Shown: positions 8,694-17,747 of the stretch, piece by piece
Position numbering within the stretch: the stretch's first letter is position 1
Layout: each line of letters starts with the position of its first letter
Source: Jeotgalibacillus soli
GTDB lineage: Bacteria; Bacillota; Bacilli; Bacillales; Jeotgalibacillaceae
Assembly (NCBI RefSeq): GCF_000829435.1
Contig: NZ_JXRP01000006.1
Span: 124,001 to 188,000, forward strand
Reading direction: 5' to 3'
Length of the DNA stretch: 64,000 bases
Translations under genes and position numbers: made by a program
The notes under the pieces: generated by a model
Told to the model about the DNA's origin: nothing
What the model saw: only the letters and a program-made list of their open reading frames with translations
The model's database searches: none

Positions 8694-10178
8694 TTGTTTA
8701 AAAAAAAAGGCAATGATGGAAATAAATCAATAGAAAATCAACCTCTCAAAAATAATGGTACAACGATAACCTCAGATGCACTCAAGCGCCATTTAGCCAA
8801 TATGGATGATGCTGAATTCATTGAGCGCACAACAGATAAAGAGCAGAAAATAATGTTTGTTTATATAAGAACATTAATCGACCATGAACGTTTTAATGAA
8901 TCTATTATCCAACCCTTAATGCACCATTCCTGTGATTTAATTTATGAATGCATTACAACCTCAAAGGTGTCAGAAATCAATACGATGGAAGAAGCACTAA
9001 GCCAGCTGCTCCAGGGATCTATTCTTATAAATGATCCTATTCGAAATCAATGGTGGGCTGTTCTTCTGCAGAATCCTTTGGCCCGTGGGATCGAAACCTC
9101 TGAAACAGAAACTATTTTATATGGATCAAAAGACAGCTTCAGTGAGGTATTGGAGCAAAACATTACGATGATTCGAAGGAGACTTCCGATTGCTGAACTG
9201 AAGACGGAAAAGTTTACAGTCGGTTCTTTAAGTAAATCGACCGTTGTGCTTATGTATATTGATGGGTTGACCAATCCGGAATTTATTGCTATCGCCAGAG
9301 AAAAAATTAAACAAATTAATTATGATATGTTTCTTGACTCTTCACAGGTGGCTACTTTCATGGAAGAACATCATAATAGCGTCTTCCCTCAGTTTCAGCA
9401 AACCGATCGTCCGGATGTTTGTGCGTATTCTTTGGGATTGGGTAAAATTACCATATTGGTGGGGAATACACCCTTTGCTTTGAATGCGCCTGTTACTTTT
9501 TTTCATCTATTTCAATCTCCTGAGGATTACATTAACCGCTGGATTGTTGCCAGTTTTTTGCGATCTCTTCGTTACATTAGCTTTTTGCTTTCTCTGATCC
9601 TCATCCCTATGTATGTTGCCTTGACCACCCACCATTATCAAATGATACCACTGCAGCTTCTTTTTGTTCTTTTAGAATCGAGAGGTAAATTACCATTCAC
9701 TCCTTTTTGGGAATCCTTTCTCATATTAGGCGTTATGGAAATTATTAAAGAAGCCAGTTTACGTATGCCGACGAAATCAAGTCAAACCTTAGGGGTGATT
9801 GGCGGTATTGTGATTGGGCAAGCTGCTGTTCAAGCAGGATTCGCCAGTCAGGTGTTAATCGTGTTAATGGGTATTTCTGCTATTGCTTCATTTTTAGTTC
9901 CGAATTATTTGATGACGAAAGCAAATACGCTTATACAACTAATGATTCTCATCCTTTCCTCTTTATTAGGCATTTTTGGGATTGTTCTGGGATTAATTGC
10001 TCTTCTGATTCACTTAAATAGTTTAACATCATTGAAACAACCTTATTTGGCCCCGCTGACACCATTTTATTGGAAGGATTGGATGGATCTCTTTATTCGA
10101 GGACCATTAGTTAATATGAAATCTCGTCCAGAGCATTTACGTCCTCTCAAGAAATGGAGATACAGCCAAAGGAGATGA
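8694..10178 (+). CDS. Spore germination receptor subunit A (GerA family)
   Basis: 494 aa. A long hydrophilic N-terminal half (residues 1-290, two subdomains) is followed by four or five membrane spans. Family landmarks are TVVLMYIDGLTNPE near residue 185, RPDVCAYSLGLGKITILVGNTPFAL near residue 240, LLFVLLESRGKLPFTP near residue 325, and SQTLGVIGGIVIGQAAVQAGFAS near residue 370. The start is TTG at 8694 after GGGGGAGAGG. The A subunit sits in the inner spore membrane and forms the oligomeric germinant channel with the B subunit. The germinant cannot be predicted. Confidence 0.95.
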   Translation: MFKKKGNDGNKSIENQPLKNNGTTITSDALKRHLANMDDAEFIERTTDKEQKIMFVYIRTLIDHERFNESIIQPLMHHSCDLIYECITTSKVSEINTMEEALSQLLQGSILINDPIRNQWWAVLLQNPLARGIETSETETILYGSKDSFSEVLEQNITMIRRRLPIAELKTEKFTVGSLSKSTVVLMYIDGLTNPEFIAIAREKIKQINYDMFLDSSQVATFMEEHHNSVFPQFQQTDRPDVCAYSLGLGKITILVGNTPFALNAPVTFFHLFQSPEDYINRWIVASFLRSLRYISFLLSLILIPMYVALTTHHYQMIPLQLLFVLLESRGKLPFTPFWESFLILGVMEIIKEASLRMPTKSSQTLGVIGGIVIGQAAVQAGFASQVLIVLMGISAIASFLVPNYLMTKANTLIQLMILILSSLLGIFGIVLGLIALLIHLNSLTSLKQPYLAPLTPFYWKDWMDLFIRGPLVNMKSRPEHLRPLKKWRYSQRR

Positions 10179-10183
10179 GAAGT

Positions 10184-11296
10184 ATGAAGACTTTCCCGCT
10201 ATTTAATAAATCGTCTGCCTTTGACGGTATCTATTTGGTGTTTATGCTGAGCCGTTTACAAATGCTATATTACATGCTGATCATGCCTACCATTTTAGTT
10301 GATCCCTATATGATTTGGGTGATTATATTAGTGGGGGCTGTTTCGCAGCTAATTTTAATCATGATATCAAAATGGTTCTCTTCAGAATTTGCAGCAAAAG
10401 GATATCTGGGATTTGTAGAGCTTTTTGGAGAACGGACTGTTCGGATTCTTGCTTTTTTGGGTCTGGGTCTAATTTTACTAAAGCTTTCCGTACATCTTCT
10501 TGGATATGTTGAAATTGTCCATCAGTTTATATTTTTTTCAATGAAACCATCATGGCTAATCTTTTTTGTATTGTTAATCAGCTGCTATATCGCTTCCAAA
10601 GGGGTAGAGAATACAATTCGTTATTCAGTCATTGCCTTTCTTTGTACGATTTGGATGCTGTTTTTGTTTATTCCGTTTTACACGCCGCCTATTGCTTTTC
10701 TACATGATCTGTATCCATTGATCCCTACAGAATGGTCAGGACAATCATGGAGGGGGCTGTTATTAATCATGGCCTCATTTTCAGGAGCAGAATACGTTCT
10801 TTTTTTGTCTCCTTGGTTCAAGCGTGATAAAAAAACCGTCAAGTATTTCTCGGTTGCAAATGGCATCACAATCTTTGAATATGTATTTCTGTTTATTGCT
10901 TCTCTCTTGTTTTACGGTGCCAATTATTTAAGCAAAAGCAGCTATCCTCTTGTCAATATGGTTCGATATCTGCAGTCTCCTTTGTTTGAGCGGATTGATA
11001 TGATTGTCATTGCGATGTTTCTCATTCATTTTAGCTTTGCGATCGGTCTCCTCCTTCTTCTGCTTTATGGTGGTGTACGTATTGCTGGGGGGAATCAAAA
11101 CCAGCCAACCAGGATTGGGTTTGCAGCATGCGCTATTGTGGTTTTTATCACCATGATTATTATGAATGAGCTATTATGGAAAGATCATTCTCGACAGACG
11201 AAGTTGATCGATCTTCAGATGTGGATAGGAGCTGCCACCTACTTGCTGGTTCCGGTTGTACTTCTCGCTGCACTCAAACGAAAGGGGAGGACTTAG
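10184..11296 (+). CDS. Spore germination permease subunit B (GerB family, APC fold)
   Basis: About 370 aa with ten predicted membrane spans, typical of the GerAB/GerKB transporter-like subunit that binds the germinant. ATG 10184 is preferred over the earlier in-frame ATG at 10154 because AAAGGAGATGA lies just upstream and it starts five bases after the gerA stop. Without the extension the protein begins MKTFPLFNKSSAFDG, a normal start for the family. It is the second gene of the three-gene operon. Confidence 0.93.
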   Translation: MKTFPLFNKSSAFDGIYLVFMLSRLQMLYYMLIMPTILVDPYMIWVIILVGAVSQLILIMISKWFSSEFAAKGYLGFVELFGERTVRILAFLGLGLILLKLSVHLLGYVEIVHQFIFFSMKPSWLIFFVLLISCYIASKGVENTIRYSVIAFLCTIWMLFLFIPFYTPPIAFLHDLYPLIPTEWSGQSWRGLLLIMASFSGAEYVLFLSPWFKRDKKTVKYFSVANGITIFEYVFLFIASLLFYGANYLSKSSYPLVNMVRYLQSPLFERIDMIVIAMFLIHFSFAIGLLLLLLYGGVRIAGGNQNQPTRIGFAACAIVVFITMIIMNELLWKDHSRQTKLIDLQMWIGAATYLLVPVVLLAALKRKGRT

Positions 11297-12415
11297 CTGA
11301 AGAATATACTGCAAAGAGCAAAGCTTATGATGATATGTCTCGTTTTGTTTTTAGGCGGCTGCTCCCCATTTATGGAAAGCCACTTAACAGAAAACAATTT
11401 GATTGAAGAAATTGCTCCTGTAATATTTTGGTCAGTTAATAAAGGAGAAGAAGGAAAATTAAAAGTGAGCACATTGGTGCCTCCATTGACAGATGAGAAA
11501 AAGAGACTGAATACATTAGAAGTTGATTTGCTAAAGCAGGGGGAAAAGGGATTTAATTTGACCTACTATCGTGAGGTGAAAACAGGGCAGCTGCGAATGA
11601 TGTTAATTAATGAAGAGGTTGCAAAGGATGGATTATTGCCTGTTATAACGACTCTTTTGGTTGACACCGATGTTTCTCAACGCCTTTATTTGGTCATTGT
11701 TAAAGGGGATTTCGAGGAATACATGAGCAAACAAATAGAGAAGCAGGAAAATCTTGATTATTTTATCTATCGTATGTTAAAGCACTATGAGGATGATAAA
11801 GGAGAAATAACAGTGATCAATCTTCACCAATTTAAAAATTACTTATATTCTCCTTTTTTGGACCCGCTGCTCCCAGTATTTAAGATCGAAGAAGACAAAT
11901 TTATGTATGAAGGTACTGCTTTTTTCAATGATGATAAATTTGTTGCAAATGTGAACGGCATTGAAGATAACATCGTTCAGCTTTTAGCCACTAACAATTA
12001 TTTGGATCTTCTTCCGTTGCCTGAGCAATCTGTAACGCTTGGTCATGTTCAAGCGAATGTAGATACAAAATTGAATGATTTATCCTCTATCTCCATCAAA
12101 GTGAAGCTGAACGGCAGCATCGATGAATACCGTGGTGATAAAGATATACATGACTATAGCACGATAAAAGAAATCAACAAGGAAGCGAAAGTGTATTTAG
12201 AAAAAAAGACAAAAGAGGTACTGAAGCAGTTTCAGGAATGGAAGGTAGATCCTTTGCATTTCGGAACACTTACATTAAAGCCGTTTGAAAAGAAGATGGA
12301 TCATGAGGAATGGATGAAACACTGGGAGGATATGGAGATTGATGTGGAATATGAGCTGGAATTTGAACCCTTAACGAATATAGACACGAATGATGGAGAC
12401 CATCTTACTCATTGA
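11297..12415 (+). CDS. Spore germination lipoprotein subunit C (Ger(x)C family)
   Basis: Lipoprotein subunit of the germination receptor, exposed on the outside of the inner spore membrane. The lipobox LGGCS has its acylated Cys near residue 22. The first ATG in frame (11327) would give a signal peptide without basic residues. The upstream CTG at 11297, directly after the gerB stop and six bases after GGGGAGG, gives MKNILQRAKLMMICLVLFLGGCS, with a proper positively charged n-region, so a CTG start is proposed. The C-terminal Ger(x)C domain covers residues 215-370. Length of about 372 aa is normal. Confidence 0.88.
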   Translation: MKNILQRAKLMMICLVLFLGGCSPFMESHLTENNLIEEIAPVIFWSVNKGEEGKLKVSTLVPPLTDEKKRLNTLEVDLLKQGEKGFNLTYYREVKTGQLRMMLINEEVAKDGLLPVITTLLVDTDVSQRLYLVIVKGDFEEYMSKQIEKQENLDYFIYRMLKHYEDDKGEITVINLHQFKNYLYSPFLDPLLPVFKIEEDKFMYEGTAFFNDDKFVANVNGIEDNIVQLLATNNYLDLLPLPEQSVTLGHVQANVDTKLNDLSSISIKVKLNGSIDEYRGDKDIHDYSTIKEINKEAKVYLEKKTKEVLKQFQEWKVDPLHFGTLTLKPFEKKMDHEEWMKHWEDMEIDVEYELEFEPLTNIDTNDGDHLTH

Positions 12416-12613
12416 GGGGGTGGTTTTGTTTTGCCATAAAAAGAATTTGTGGTAAAGGCTGATTCGTTAATTTTGAATTTTCTTGATACGGAGAAAGCGG
12501 ATCGTTATATTTAGAAGTGATAAAATACCGAATATCAAGGGAGGTCTAACCTTAGCGAAAATAATCCCCAAATATATTATTAGTGTTCCAGTCTCTGTAA
12601 CCAACGAGAAAAG

Positions 12614-12880
12614 GTGCAAAGCAATCCATTTGAACAAATGGTGAAAACGGACGAAGAGCTGCGTTCAATCTTTGCTGAACCAGGTGAACTTGTTATACGG
12701 AAAGTCATTTCTGGAGTGCACAAGCACTGCCGAGAATTTATTTCTCGTTCGCCATTTTTAGTCATCTCAACCTCGGATGATTCAGGCTTTTGCACCATTT
12801 CTCCGCGGGGTGACAGTCCAGGGTGTGTCATGGTGCTGGATGAACGTTTGCAGGATAGTTATACAAACCGCCTTTATTAA
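12614..12880 (+). pseudogene. Pyridoxamine 5'-phosphate oxidase-like flavoprotein, truncated
   Basis: An 88-codon frame starting at GTG 12614 holds the N-terminal part of a PPOX-type split-barrel protein: FEQMVKTDEELRSIFAEPG, then SRSPFLVISTSDDSGFC and TISPRGDSPGCVMVLDE. Intact relatives are about 200 aa. Similarity stops after VLDER and the frame ends in unrelated QDSYTNRLY, about 27 bases before dispersed-repeat copy B. The FMN-binding C-terminal half is missing. Confidence 0.75.
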
Positions 12881-12906
12881 TAGGCATTATTAATATTGGT
12901 ATAGAT

Positions 12907-13075
12907 TAATTTTGGTACGATGTTGATTGGAGCGAAAGGCGTGAGGCTCCAGTTTAGAAAAGCGAGTCAAAGGGAGATCCCACAGGCGCATTATGAGCCG
13001 AGGAGGCCCCGGACCGCCCGCGGAAAGCGAACGCCTGAAACGGAAATCAACAGACAATATTTACAGAGTCTGTTA
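12907..13075. repeat. Dispersed repeat, copy B
   Basis: About 169 bp from GTACGATGTTGATTGG through GAGTCAAAGGGAG, CCCACAGGCGC and CCGCGGAAAGCGAACGCC to GGAAATCAACAGACAATA. It shares these blocks in the same order with copies D and E, and lies at the broken end of the oxidase pseudogene. Confidence 0.8.
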
Positions 13076-13132
13076 ATAAGATAATACATAAGCATCGCTC
13101 TTTAGCATTTTGAAAGGAGTTGGAGAATTGTT

Positions 13133-13858
13133 ATGTTAATCGGTTCTATGCAGGAAATCACCCGCCATCCAGTAAAATCTTTTACTGGAGAAAGCGTAGG
13201 CAGAACAAAGGTAATGGATTACGGACTATATGGTGATCGAAGCCATGCCTTGATGGATGAAACGAGACCAGGCGAGTTTTTAACCATTACACAGTTTTCG
13301 GGATTGGCACAATATAAAGCGAAGTTTATTGGGGAAGAATCGTTGCTGCAATATCCGCAAATTGAAATCATAACGCCAAACAATCGAATCTTTAACTGGG
13401 GAGATCAAGCATTAGTCGATGAAATCGAAAACCTAACCAAAAGGAGGATATCCCTAGTTGAATACAAGCCTGCTCATGTTCCTTTTGGGGCTATTGAAGA
13501 GGAAAATCTATTGCTTGTTACAGATGCTTCGCTGCAGCGTTTAAAAGAAATATGGGGTAAAGAGGTTGATCCAAGGAGATTTCGTCCCAACCTTCTTATT
13601 GAACTAAACGATAAGATCCCGTTTGTTGAAGAAACATGGTTTGGGAAAAAGCTGAAAATAGGCAAAGAGGTAGAAATTCAGTTGAACCGTTATTGTGAAC
13701 GCTGCATGATTATTACGGTAAATCCTGAAGATGCAAAGCGAGACCCGTCGTTGTTAAAAACAATTGGAAAAGAAAGAAGCAATCACTTCGGGGTTTACGC
13801 TTCTGTCATAAAAACAGGTGAAATTCAGGTGGGAGACGAAATCTATCTTCTTGATTGA
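13133..13858 (+). CDS. MOSC domain protein
   Basis: 241 aa with the N-terminal MOSC_N barrel (MQEITRHPVKSFTGESV start, YGLYGDRSHALMDE near residue 30) and a MOSC domain whose conserved Cys lies in RYCERCMIITVNPE near residue 190. DPRRFRPNLLIE near residue 145 is a family landmark. MOSC proteins bind molybdenum cofactor or sulfurated Mo and act as reductases or sulfur carriers; the substrate here is unknown. ATG 13133 has GGAG seven bases upstream. It is monocistronic. Confidence 0.9.
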   Translation: MLIGSMQEITRHPVKSFTGESVGRTKVMDYGLYGDRSHALMDETRPGEFLTITQFSGLAQYKAKFIGEESLLQYPQIEIITPNNRIFNWGDQALVDEIENLTKRRISLVEYKPAHVPFGAIEEENLLLVTDASLQRLKEIWGKEVDPRRFRPNLLIELNDKIPFVEETWFGKKLKIGKEVEIQLNRYCERCMIITVNPEDAKRDPSLLKTIGKERSNHFGVYASVIKTGEIQVGDEIYLLD

Positions 13859-13964
13859 TCGTTTGACTTGAAATTTATGAAAAGATAAGGATTTTTGATC
13901 GCAAGGGAGCAGAAGGACGATGGTCTTTTAAAGTAAATGAATTGATACGCTCGAAATATTTTCA

Positions 13965-13998
13965 AAAAAACACGCTTAAACGCGTTTTTTTTGGTTTT
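13965..13998 (+). terminator. Possible terminator after the MOSC gene
   Basis: A short CGC/GCG-centred hairpin between an A-run and a run of eight T. The stem is mostly A-T, so it is a modest call. Confidence 0.5.
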
Positions 13999-14130
13999 TT
14001 TACGATGGATTTGGGTAAGGATAATTGATATACATATAAGGAAATGGAATAAAATGTATCTATGTTATTGTCTTTATTATCAATACTTTTTATTGGCTGT
14101 TATTTTTACGATAAATAGGGGGAGTAACCA

Positions 14131-14967
14131 GTGAATTCGTATGAGGTTCTAGGGAACTACATTATAACCAATAGCTATGAGTTATCCAGACAAATGAATG
14201 AGAAGATTGATAAGGAATTTATTGATTCGATTATCTCTCCAGATGAGCTGAAAGAATTAAATCAGTGGAGAGCACAGTTTATAAGCTTGGTGGGTGAAGC
14301 GATAAAGGAAAATAGTAAAGATGCTGTTTGGACAAGAGTTACGGAATGGGCAAAGTTAACAGGTGAATCAGCAGTCCAGAGAGAGGTTTCGTTAGATGAG
14401 GCATTAACTACGCTGACGTCCTATCGAACGGTTACATGGAGAGCGATTCTAGAGCAGCTGAAAGACGTCCATGTGGCGAATGAAGACTTGATTCAAATGG
14501 GCTTTGTTATTGATCCGGTGATTGACCATGCAGGCTATGTGTTCAGTACCTCATATGTGGACAACCACCGTAGAACAATTGATAGAGCCCAACAAGCTGT
14601 TCTAGAGTATTCAGTCCCTGTTGTAGGGCTTTCAGAAAAAGTGGCGATTTTGCCATTAGTAGGAGATCTTGATACACATCGTGCCAAAGTATTAAAGGAA
14701 AGTTCTTTATTTAGATGCAGAGACTTAAGGAACTCCGTACTCATTCTGGATTTATCCGGTGTTCCAATTGTTGATACAGTGGTCGCAAATGAAATTTTTC
14801 AAGTAATAAAAGCGTTAAGACTAATAGGCGTTGACACGGTGCTAACGGGACTGCGTCCAGAAATTGCTCAATCTGTTGTGGAAATGGGTATTAGCTTTAA
14901 TGGGATAACGATTAAAAAAAACTTGCAAAATGCCATCGAATACTTACAATCAACAGGAAATTTTTAG
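14131..14967 (+). CDS. RsbR-family stressosome protein (RsbRD N-terminal domain plus STAS)
   Basis: 278 aa. Residues 1-155 are a helical, non-haem globin-like sensor domain, and residues 165-275 a STAS domain. Both phosphorylated Thr positions of RsbR are present: T182 in GDLDTHRAK and T216 in SGVPIVDTVVAN. In Bacillus such proteins assemble with RsbS and RsbT into the stressosome that controls sigma-B; no RsbS or RsbT is encoded here, so this is an orphan paralogue. The start is GTG at 14131 after AGGGGGAG. A second RsbR-like gene is at 47907 and a remnant at 8291. Confidence 0.9.
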   Translation: MNSYEVLGNYIITNSYELSRQMNEKIDKEFIDSIISPDELKELNQWRAQFISLVGEAIKENSKDAVWTRVTEWAKLTGESAVQREVSLDEALTTLTSYRTVTWRAILEQLKDVHVANEDLIQMGFVIDPVIDHAGYVFSTSYVDNHRRTIDRAQQAVLEYSVPVVGLSEKVAILPLVGDLDTHRAKVLKESSLFRCRDLRNSVLILDLSGVPIVDTVVANEIFQVIKALRLIGVDTVLTGLRPEIAQSVVEMGISFNGITIKKNLQNAIEYLQSTGNF

Positions 14968-14990
14968 TGCATCATAGCTAGATTAGCTAA

Positions 14991-15149
14991 CAAATAATCA
15001 TTCATTCTATCTTTAATTCTCATACTGACAATAGTACAGAAGCATATGAATTCGTGAAGGAATTAGAAATTGACAATCGATCCGCTATGATTCACTTCGA
15101 TGATTTTTCCTTTTTTACTATAAAGGATCCAGTTCATTTCTTTAGCTAA
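14991..15149 (+). other. Open frame without a start codon, possible gene remnant
   Basis: 52 codons from TAA to TAA read ITIHSIFN-like, then SHTDNSTEAYEFVKELEID and IHFDDFSFFTIKDPVHFFS. Composition looks protein-like, but no start with a ribosome site is visible and the family is not recognised. The rest of 14968-15399 is AT-rich with nothing else clear. Confidence 0.25.
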
Positions 15150-15361
15150 GAATAGTTATATAGAAAATCTGTTTACATATTAAGAGGATTTATCTCACAT
15201 AGAAAGAATCGATTTGAGAAATTTTTCAAATTCGATTCTTTTTTATTTTTGAAAACCAAAATGAGCTGTATTTTTTTTCAACTTACTTTGTGTAGGATTT
15301 CTAAAAAATTCATCCTTTTTTTCAAACATGGGCTTCCGTCTATGCTAAATGGCTACTCTAA

Positions 15362-15370
15362 CATAGTCTA
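15362..15370 (+). promoter_or_regulatory. Possible mother-cell sigma (K/E) -10 element
   Basis: CATAGTCTA fits the CATANNNTA pattern, 30 bases before the start of the Gly/Tyr-rich gene and with AAGGAGAG in between. No convincing -35 was found. Confidence 0.35.
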
Positions 15371-15399
15371 GACTGTAACCTAAATGAAGGAGAGATGAC

Positions 15400-15774
15400 A
15401 TGGAAGATATAAGACAATACGGTGGATACGCAGGGTACGGAGGCTATCCGGGCTATGGTGGCTATGGCGGGTACGGAGGTCACGGCGGTTATGGAGGCTA
15501 TGGAGGTCACGGTGGTTATGGAGGCTATCCGGGCTATGGCGGTTATGAAGGATACGGAGGTCACGGAGGTCACGGAGGTCACCCAGGCTACGGCGGCTAC
15601 GGTCACCAAATGGGTTACCCAGGTTACAGCGGCTACGGTCAACAAGCGGGTTATCCAGGCTACGGCGGCTACGGTCACCAAATGGGCTACCCAGGTTACG
15701 GCGGTTACGGGCAGCAAGCAGGATATCCAGGCTATGGAGGCATGGGCGGATTCGGGGGTATGAGGGAAGAGTAA
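15400..15774 (+). CDS. Gly/Tyr/His-rich repeat protein, spore coat-like
   Basis: 124 aa, almost entirely GYGG, GGHGGY and YPGY repeats. The second half holds two copies each of a GYGHQMGYPGY and a GYGQQAGYPGY unit, and the protein ends GGMGGFGGMREE. ATG 15400 has AAGGAGAG upstream and a possible sigma-K -10 element precedes it. Similar low-complexity Gly/Tyr/His-rich proteins (YeeK-like) are found in Bacillus spore coats; that assignment is by composition, not homology. Other frames through the repeats are also open but lack ribosome sites. Confidence 0.72.
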   Translation: MEDIRQYGGYAGYGGYPGYGGYGGYGGHGGYGGYGGHGGYGGYPGYGGYEGYGGHGGHGGHPGYGGYGHQMGYPGYSGYGQQAGYPGYGGYGHQMGYPGYGGYGQQAGYPGYGGMGGFGGMREE

Positions 15775-15830
15775 TGGTCTAATCAACTTGTCAGCTCTTT
15801 AGAATAAGAAATTAATAAAGTAACAGAAGG

Positions 15831-15857
15831 GATACGGAATAGCATCCGTATGTTTTA
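15831..15857 (+). terminator. Terminator after the Gly/Tyr-rich gene
   Basis: ATACGGA and TCCGTAT pair around ATAGCA and are followed by GTTTT. A second hairpin, AACCTGCCT with AGGCAGGTT (about 15888-15920), follows. Confidence 0.6.
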
Positions 15858-15973
15858 ATGAATGATTGTTTTATGAACATCTAATAAACCTGCCTATGAA
15901 TAATGTGAAAAGGCAGGTTCCTTTGTATGATAACATGCGAATGACATAGTTTAAAATATTCATTTAATACATA

Positions 15974-15997
15974 TATAATGATATTAACCAATGGTTA
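15974..15997 (+). promoter_or_regulatory. -10 element and near-palindromic operator before the TetR gene
   Basis: TATAAT at 15974-15979 is followed by TAACCAATGGTTA at 15985-15997, a near-palindrome covering the expected transcription start. Its position fits autorepression by the TetR protein encoded 43 bases downstream. Confidence 0.5.
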
Positions 15998-16039
15998 GTA
16001 ACTGCTGGTCAATCAGTTCTGTAAGCAGGTGGGACACCA

Positions 16040-16633
16040 ATGATGAAAGAAAAACAGACACGAGAAAAAATTTTATCCGCTGCAAAAGAGCTGTTCTCAA
16101 AAAAAGGATTTGAGCATGTAACGGTAAGGGAGATTGCGAGAGCAGCAAATTGTTCCCATACAAGCATCTATGTGTATTTCACTGACAAGCGCCAGCTCCT
16201 AGAAGAACTGGCCAGCGGCCCTTTAAATACGCTAATGGATACTATGAATTCAATCCTTCAAGAAGAAGCCCTTACTGATGAAGAAAAGCTCGTCCGCATT
16301 TCGCAAACCTTTGTTCACTTTGGGTTGATTCACCGCAATTTATATGAAGCATATATGGCTTATGAAGGAACGAGAGTAGATCTGGATACAACAGCCTGGG
16401 AATTAAATAAAACCAGACTGCAATTATTTGAATTTCTTATGAAAGTTGTTTCTGACGTTTTTAACACATGGAATGAAAAAGAAATTCTTGCTTTTAGCCG
16501 GATGATTTATTACCAATTACATGGAATTATTATGACTTATAAGGATTCAGAGGAAGGCATTCTGCAAATAGAAAGAAGAGTCTTGCCGATTGTGAAGCAG
16601 TCTATCCAGTATCTAGTGAAAGGAGCAAGATAG
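16040..16633 (+). CDS. TetR/AcrR family transcriptional regulator
   Basis: 197 aa. The N-terminal helix-turn-helix reads ILSAAKELFSKKGFEHVTVREIARAANCSHTSIYVYFTDKRQL, here cited by its two halves at residues 10-30 and 31-55; the rest is the helical ligand domain. It begins at ATG 16040, preceded by AGGTGGG. The downstream metallo-beta-lactamase gene starts one base after its stop, so it probably represses its own two-gene operon through the palindrome upstream. Confidence 0.9.
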   Translation: MMKEKQTREKILSAAKELFSKKGFEHVTVREIARAANCSHTSIYVYFTDKRQLLEELASGPLNTLMDTMNSILQEEALTDEEKLVRISQTFVHFGLIHRNLYEAYMAYEGTRVDLDTTAWELNKTRLQLFEFLMKVVSDVFNTWNEKEILAFSRMIYYQLHGIIMTYKDSEEGILQIERRVLPIVKQSIQYLVKGAR

Positions 16634-16634
16634 G

Positions 16635-17294
16635 ATGAAAATCATTCGCGTTTCTGAACATATTTTTAAAATAGAGGCATGGTTCCTTGTGAAAATGAGT
16701 GCATGGATTATAAAAGAGGATCAGCATGTCTACATCATCGATACAGGGGTAGCTTTTATGGGAGAGCGCATCGTAAAAGAAGCACAAAAAATGGGTGAGA
16801 TCAAAGAAATACTTTTAACACATGGACATTCAGATCACGTTGGTGGACTGAAGAAAATTTTGAACAATCATTCTGTTCCAGTTTTTGCACATAAACAGGA
16901 GATCCCGTACATGGAAGGCGAACAGCCATACCCTGGGAGGAAAAAGGAAGAAGTGTTAGTGGCACCAGGCATCGCAAAGCCGCTAATGGAATCAGACAGC
17001 GGAGAGCTAGAGCCGATCGGTGACCTCGTACCAATTCATACGCCTGGCCACACACCCGGACACGTCTCTTATTACCATAAAAAAGATCAGGTCCTGATCG
17101 CAGGCGATTTATTTACGTCCAAGAAGCGCATTCTTCAAAAGCCTATGGCCATGTTTACGTCAGACATGAAGCAAGCGGTTCAAAGTGCGTATTGCGTAAA
17201 GGAGCTGAAGCCTAAAATCATCAGTATTTGTCATGGAAATGATGTAGCAAATCCTAAGAAGCAAATTGATGCTTATCTTAAGAGGAAGGGATAG
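16635..17294 (+). CDS. Metallo-beta-lactamase fold hydrolase
   Basis: 219 aa with the zinc motif HGHSDH (H63, H65, D67, H68), GHTPGHVSYYH near residue 140, AGDLFTS near residue 158, and a final His in ISICHGNDV near residue 205. The layout resembles the glyoxalase II/YflN group rather than true beta-lactamases. It is co-transcribed with the TetR gene, so its substrate or product may be the regulator's ligand (inference). Confidence 0.9.
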   Translation: MKIIRVSEHIFKIEAWFLVKMSAWIIKEDQHVYIIDTGVAFMGERIVKEAQKMGEIKEILLTHGHSDHVGGLKKILNNHSVPVFAHKQEIPYMEGEQPYPGRKKEEVLVAPGIAKPLMESDSGELEPIGDLVPIHTPGHTPGHVSYYHKKDQVLIAGDLFTSKKRILQKPMAMFTSDMKQAVQSAYCVKELKPKIISICHGNDVANPKKQIDAYLKRKG

Positions 17295-17327
17295 GTTTTT
17301 TGAAGCGAAAATGTGTATGCAGACTTC

Positions 17328-17420
17328 ACGGCCTGTAAATTGTCACTGACGGCCTGTAAATATTAGAGCACGGCCTGTAAATTCTGCTGACGGCTCGTAA
17401 ATTCTAAAGCACGGCCAGAA
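17328..17420. repeat. Five tandem 20-21-bp units
   Basis: ACGGCCTGTAAAT starts at 17328, 17349 and 17370, with degenerate copies ACGGCTCGTAAAT at 17390 and ACGGCCAGAAAC at 17411. Spacing is 21, 21, 20 and 21 bases. It lies in the 453-base gap after the metallo-beta-lactamase gene, which otherwise holds only the hairpin near 17657. Confidence 0.8.
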
Positions 17421-17634
17421 ACGGGCTGCTGTGACCTTAATTAGGGGGGAATCATCGTCTTTATAGCACTAAATATTGAGGTTGGTTGCATAGATGAGCC
17501 AACTTTCGCATAGATAATGATGGATTTAATTTAAGACTGTATGGTGAAAGGAGAAAATTTGACTGCATCAAAAATACATAGTGTCTAAACCGTCTGAGCT
17601 AAGCAGGACCAAAGGTAACATCAAATAAGCAGTG

Positions 17635-17679
17635 AAAAACACACCTTCTAAAGATTACTTTTTAGGAGGTGTGTTTTTT
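17635..17679 (+). terminator. Terminator-like hairpin before the GlcG-like gene
   Basis: AAACACACCTTCTAAA and TTTAGGAGGTGTGTTT pair (one G-T wobble) and are followed by TTTTG. No intact gene ends just upstream, so it may close a lost gene or an untranslated RNA. Confidence 0.65.
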
Positions 17680-17747
17680 GATCTGGATAAAACGAATATA
17701 CGTTATTTCTGAAACTGAAAGCCCGCTTACCCCATAAATTAGATAGG

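Noticed and set aside
15358-15786. 142-codon minus-strand frame and a second plus-strand frame over the Gly/Tyr gene
   Set aside because: They are shadows of the GGY repeat; no ribosome sites and biased composition.
17328-17420. Tandem units as a CRISPR array
   Set aside because: Unit period is only 20-21 bp with about 7-bp spacers and no cas genes nearby.
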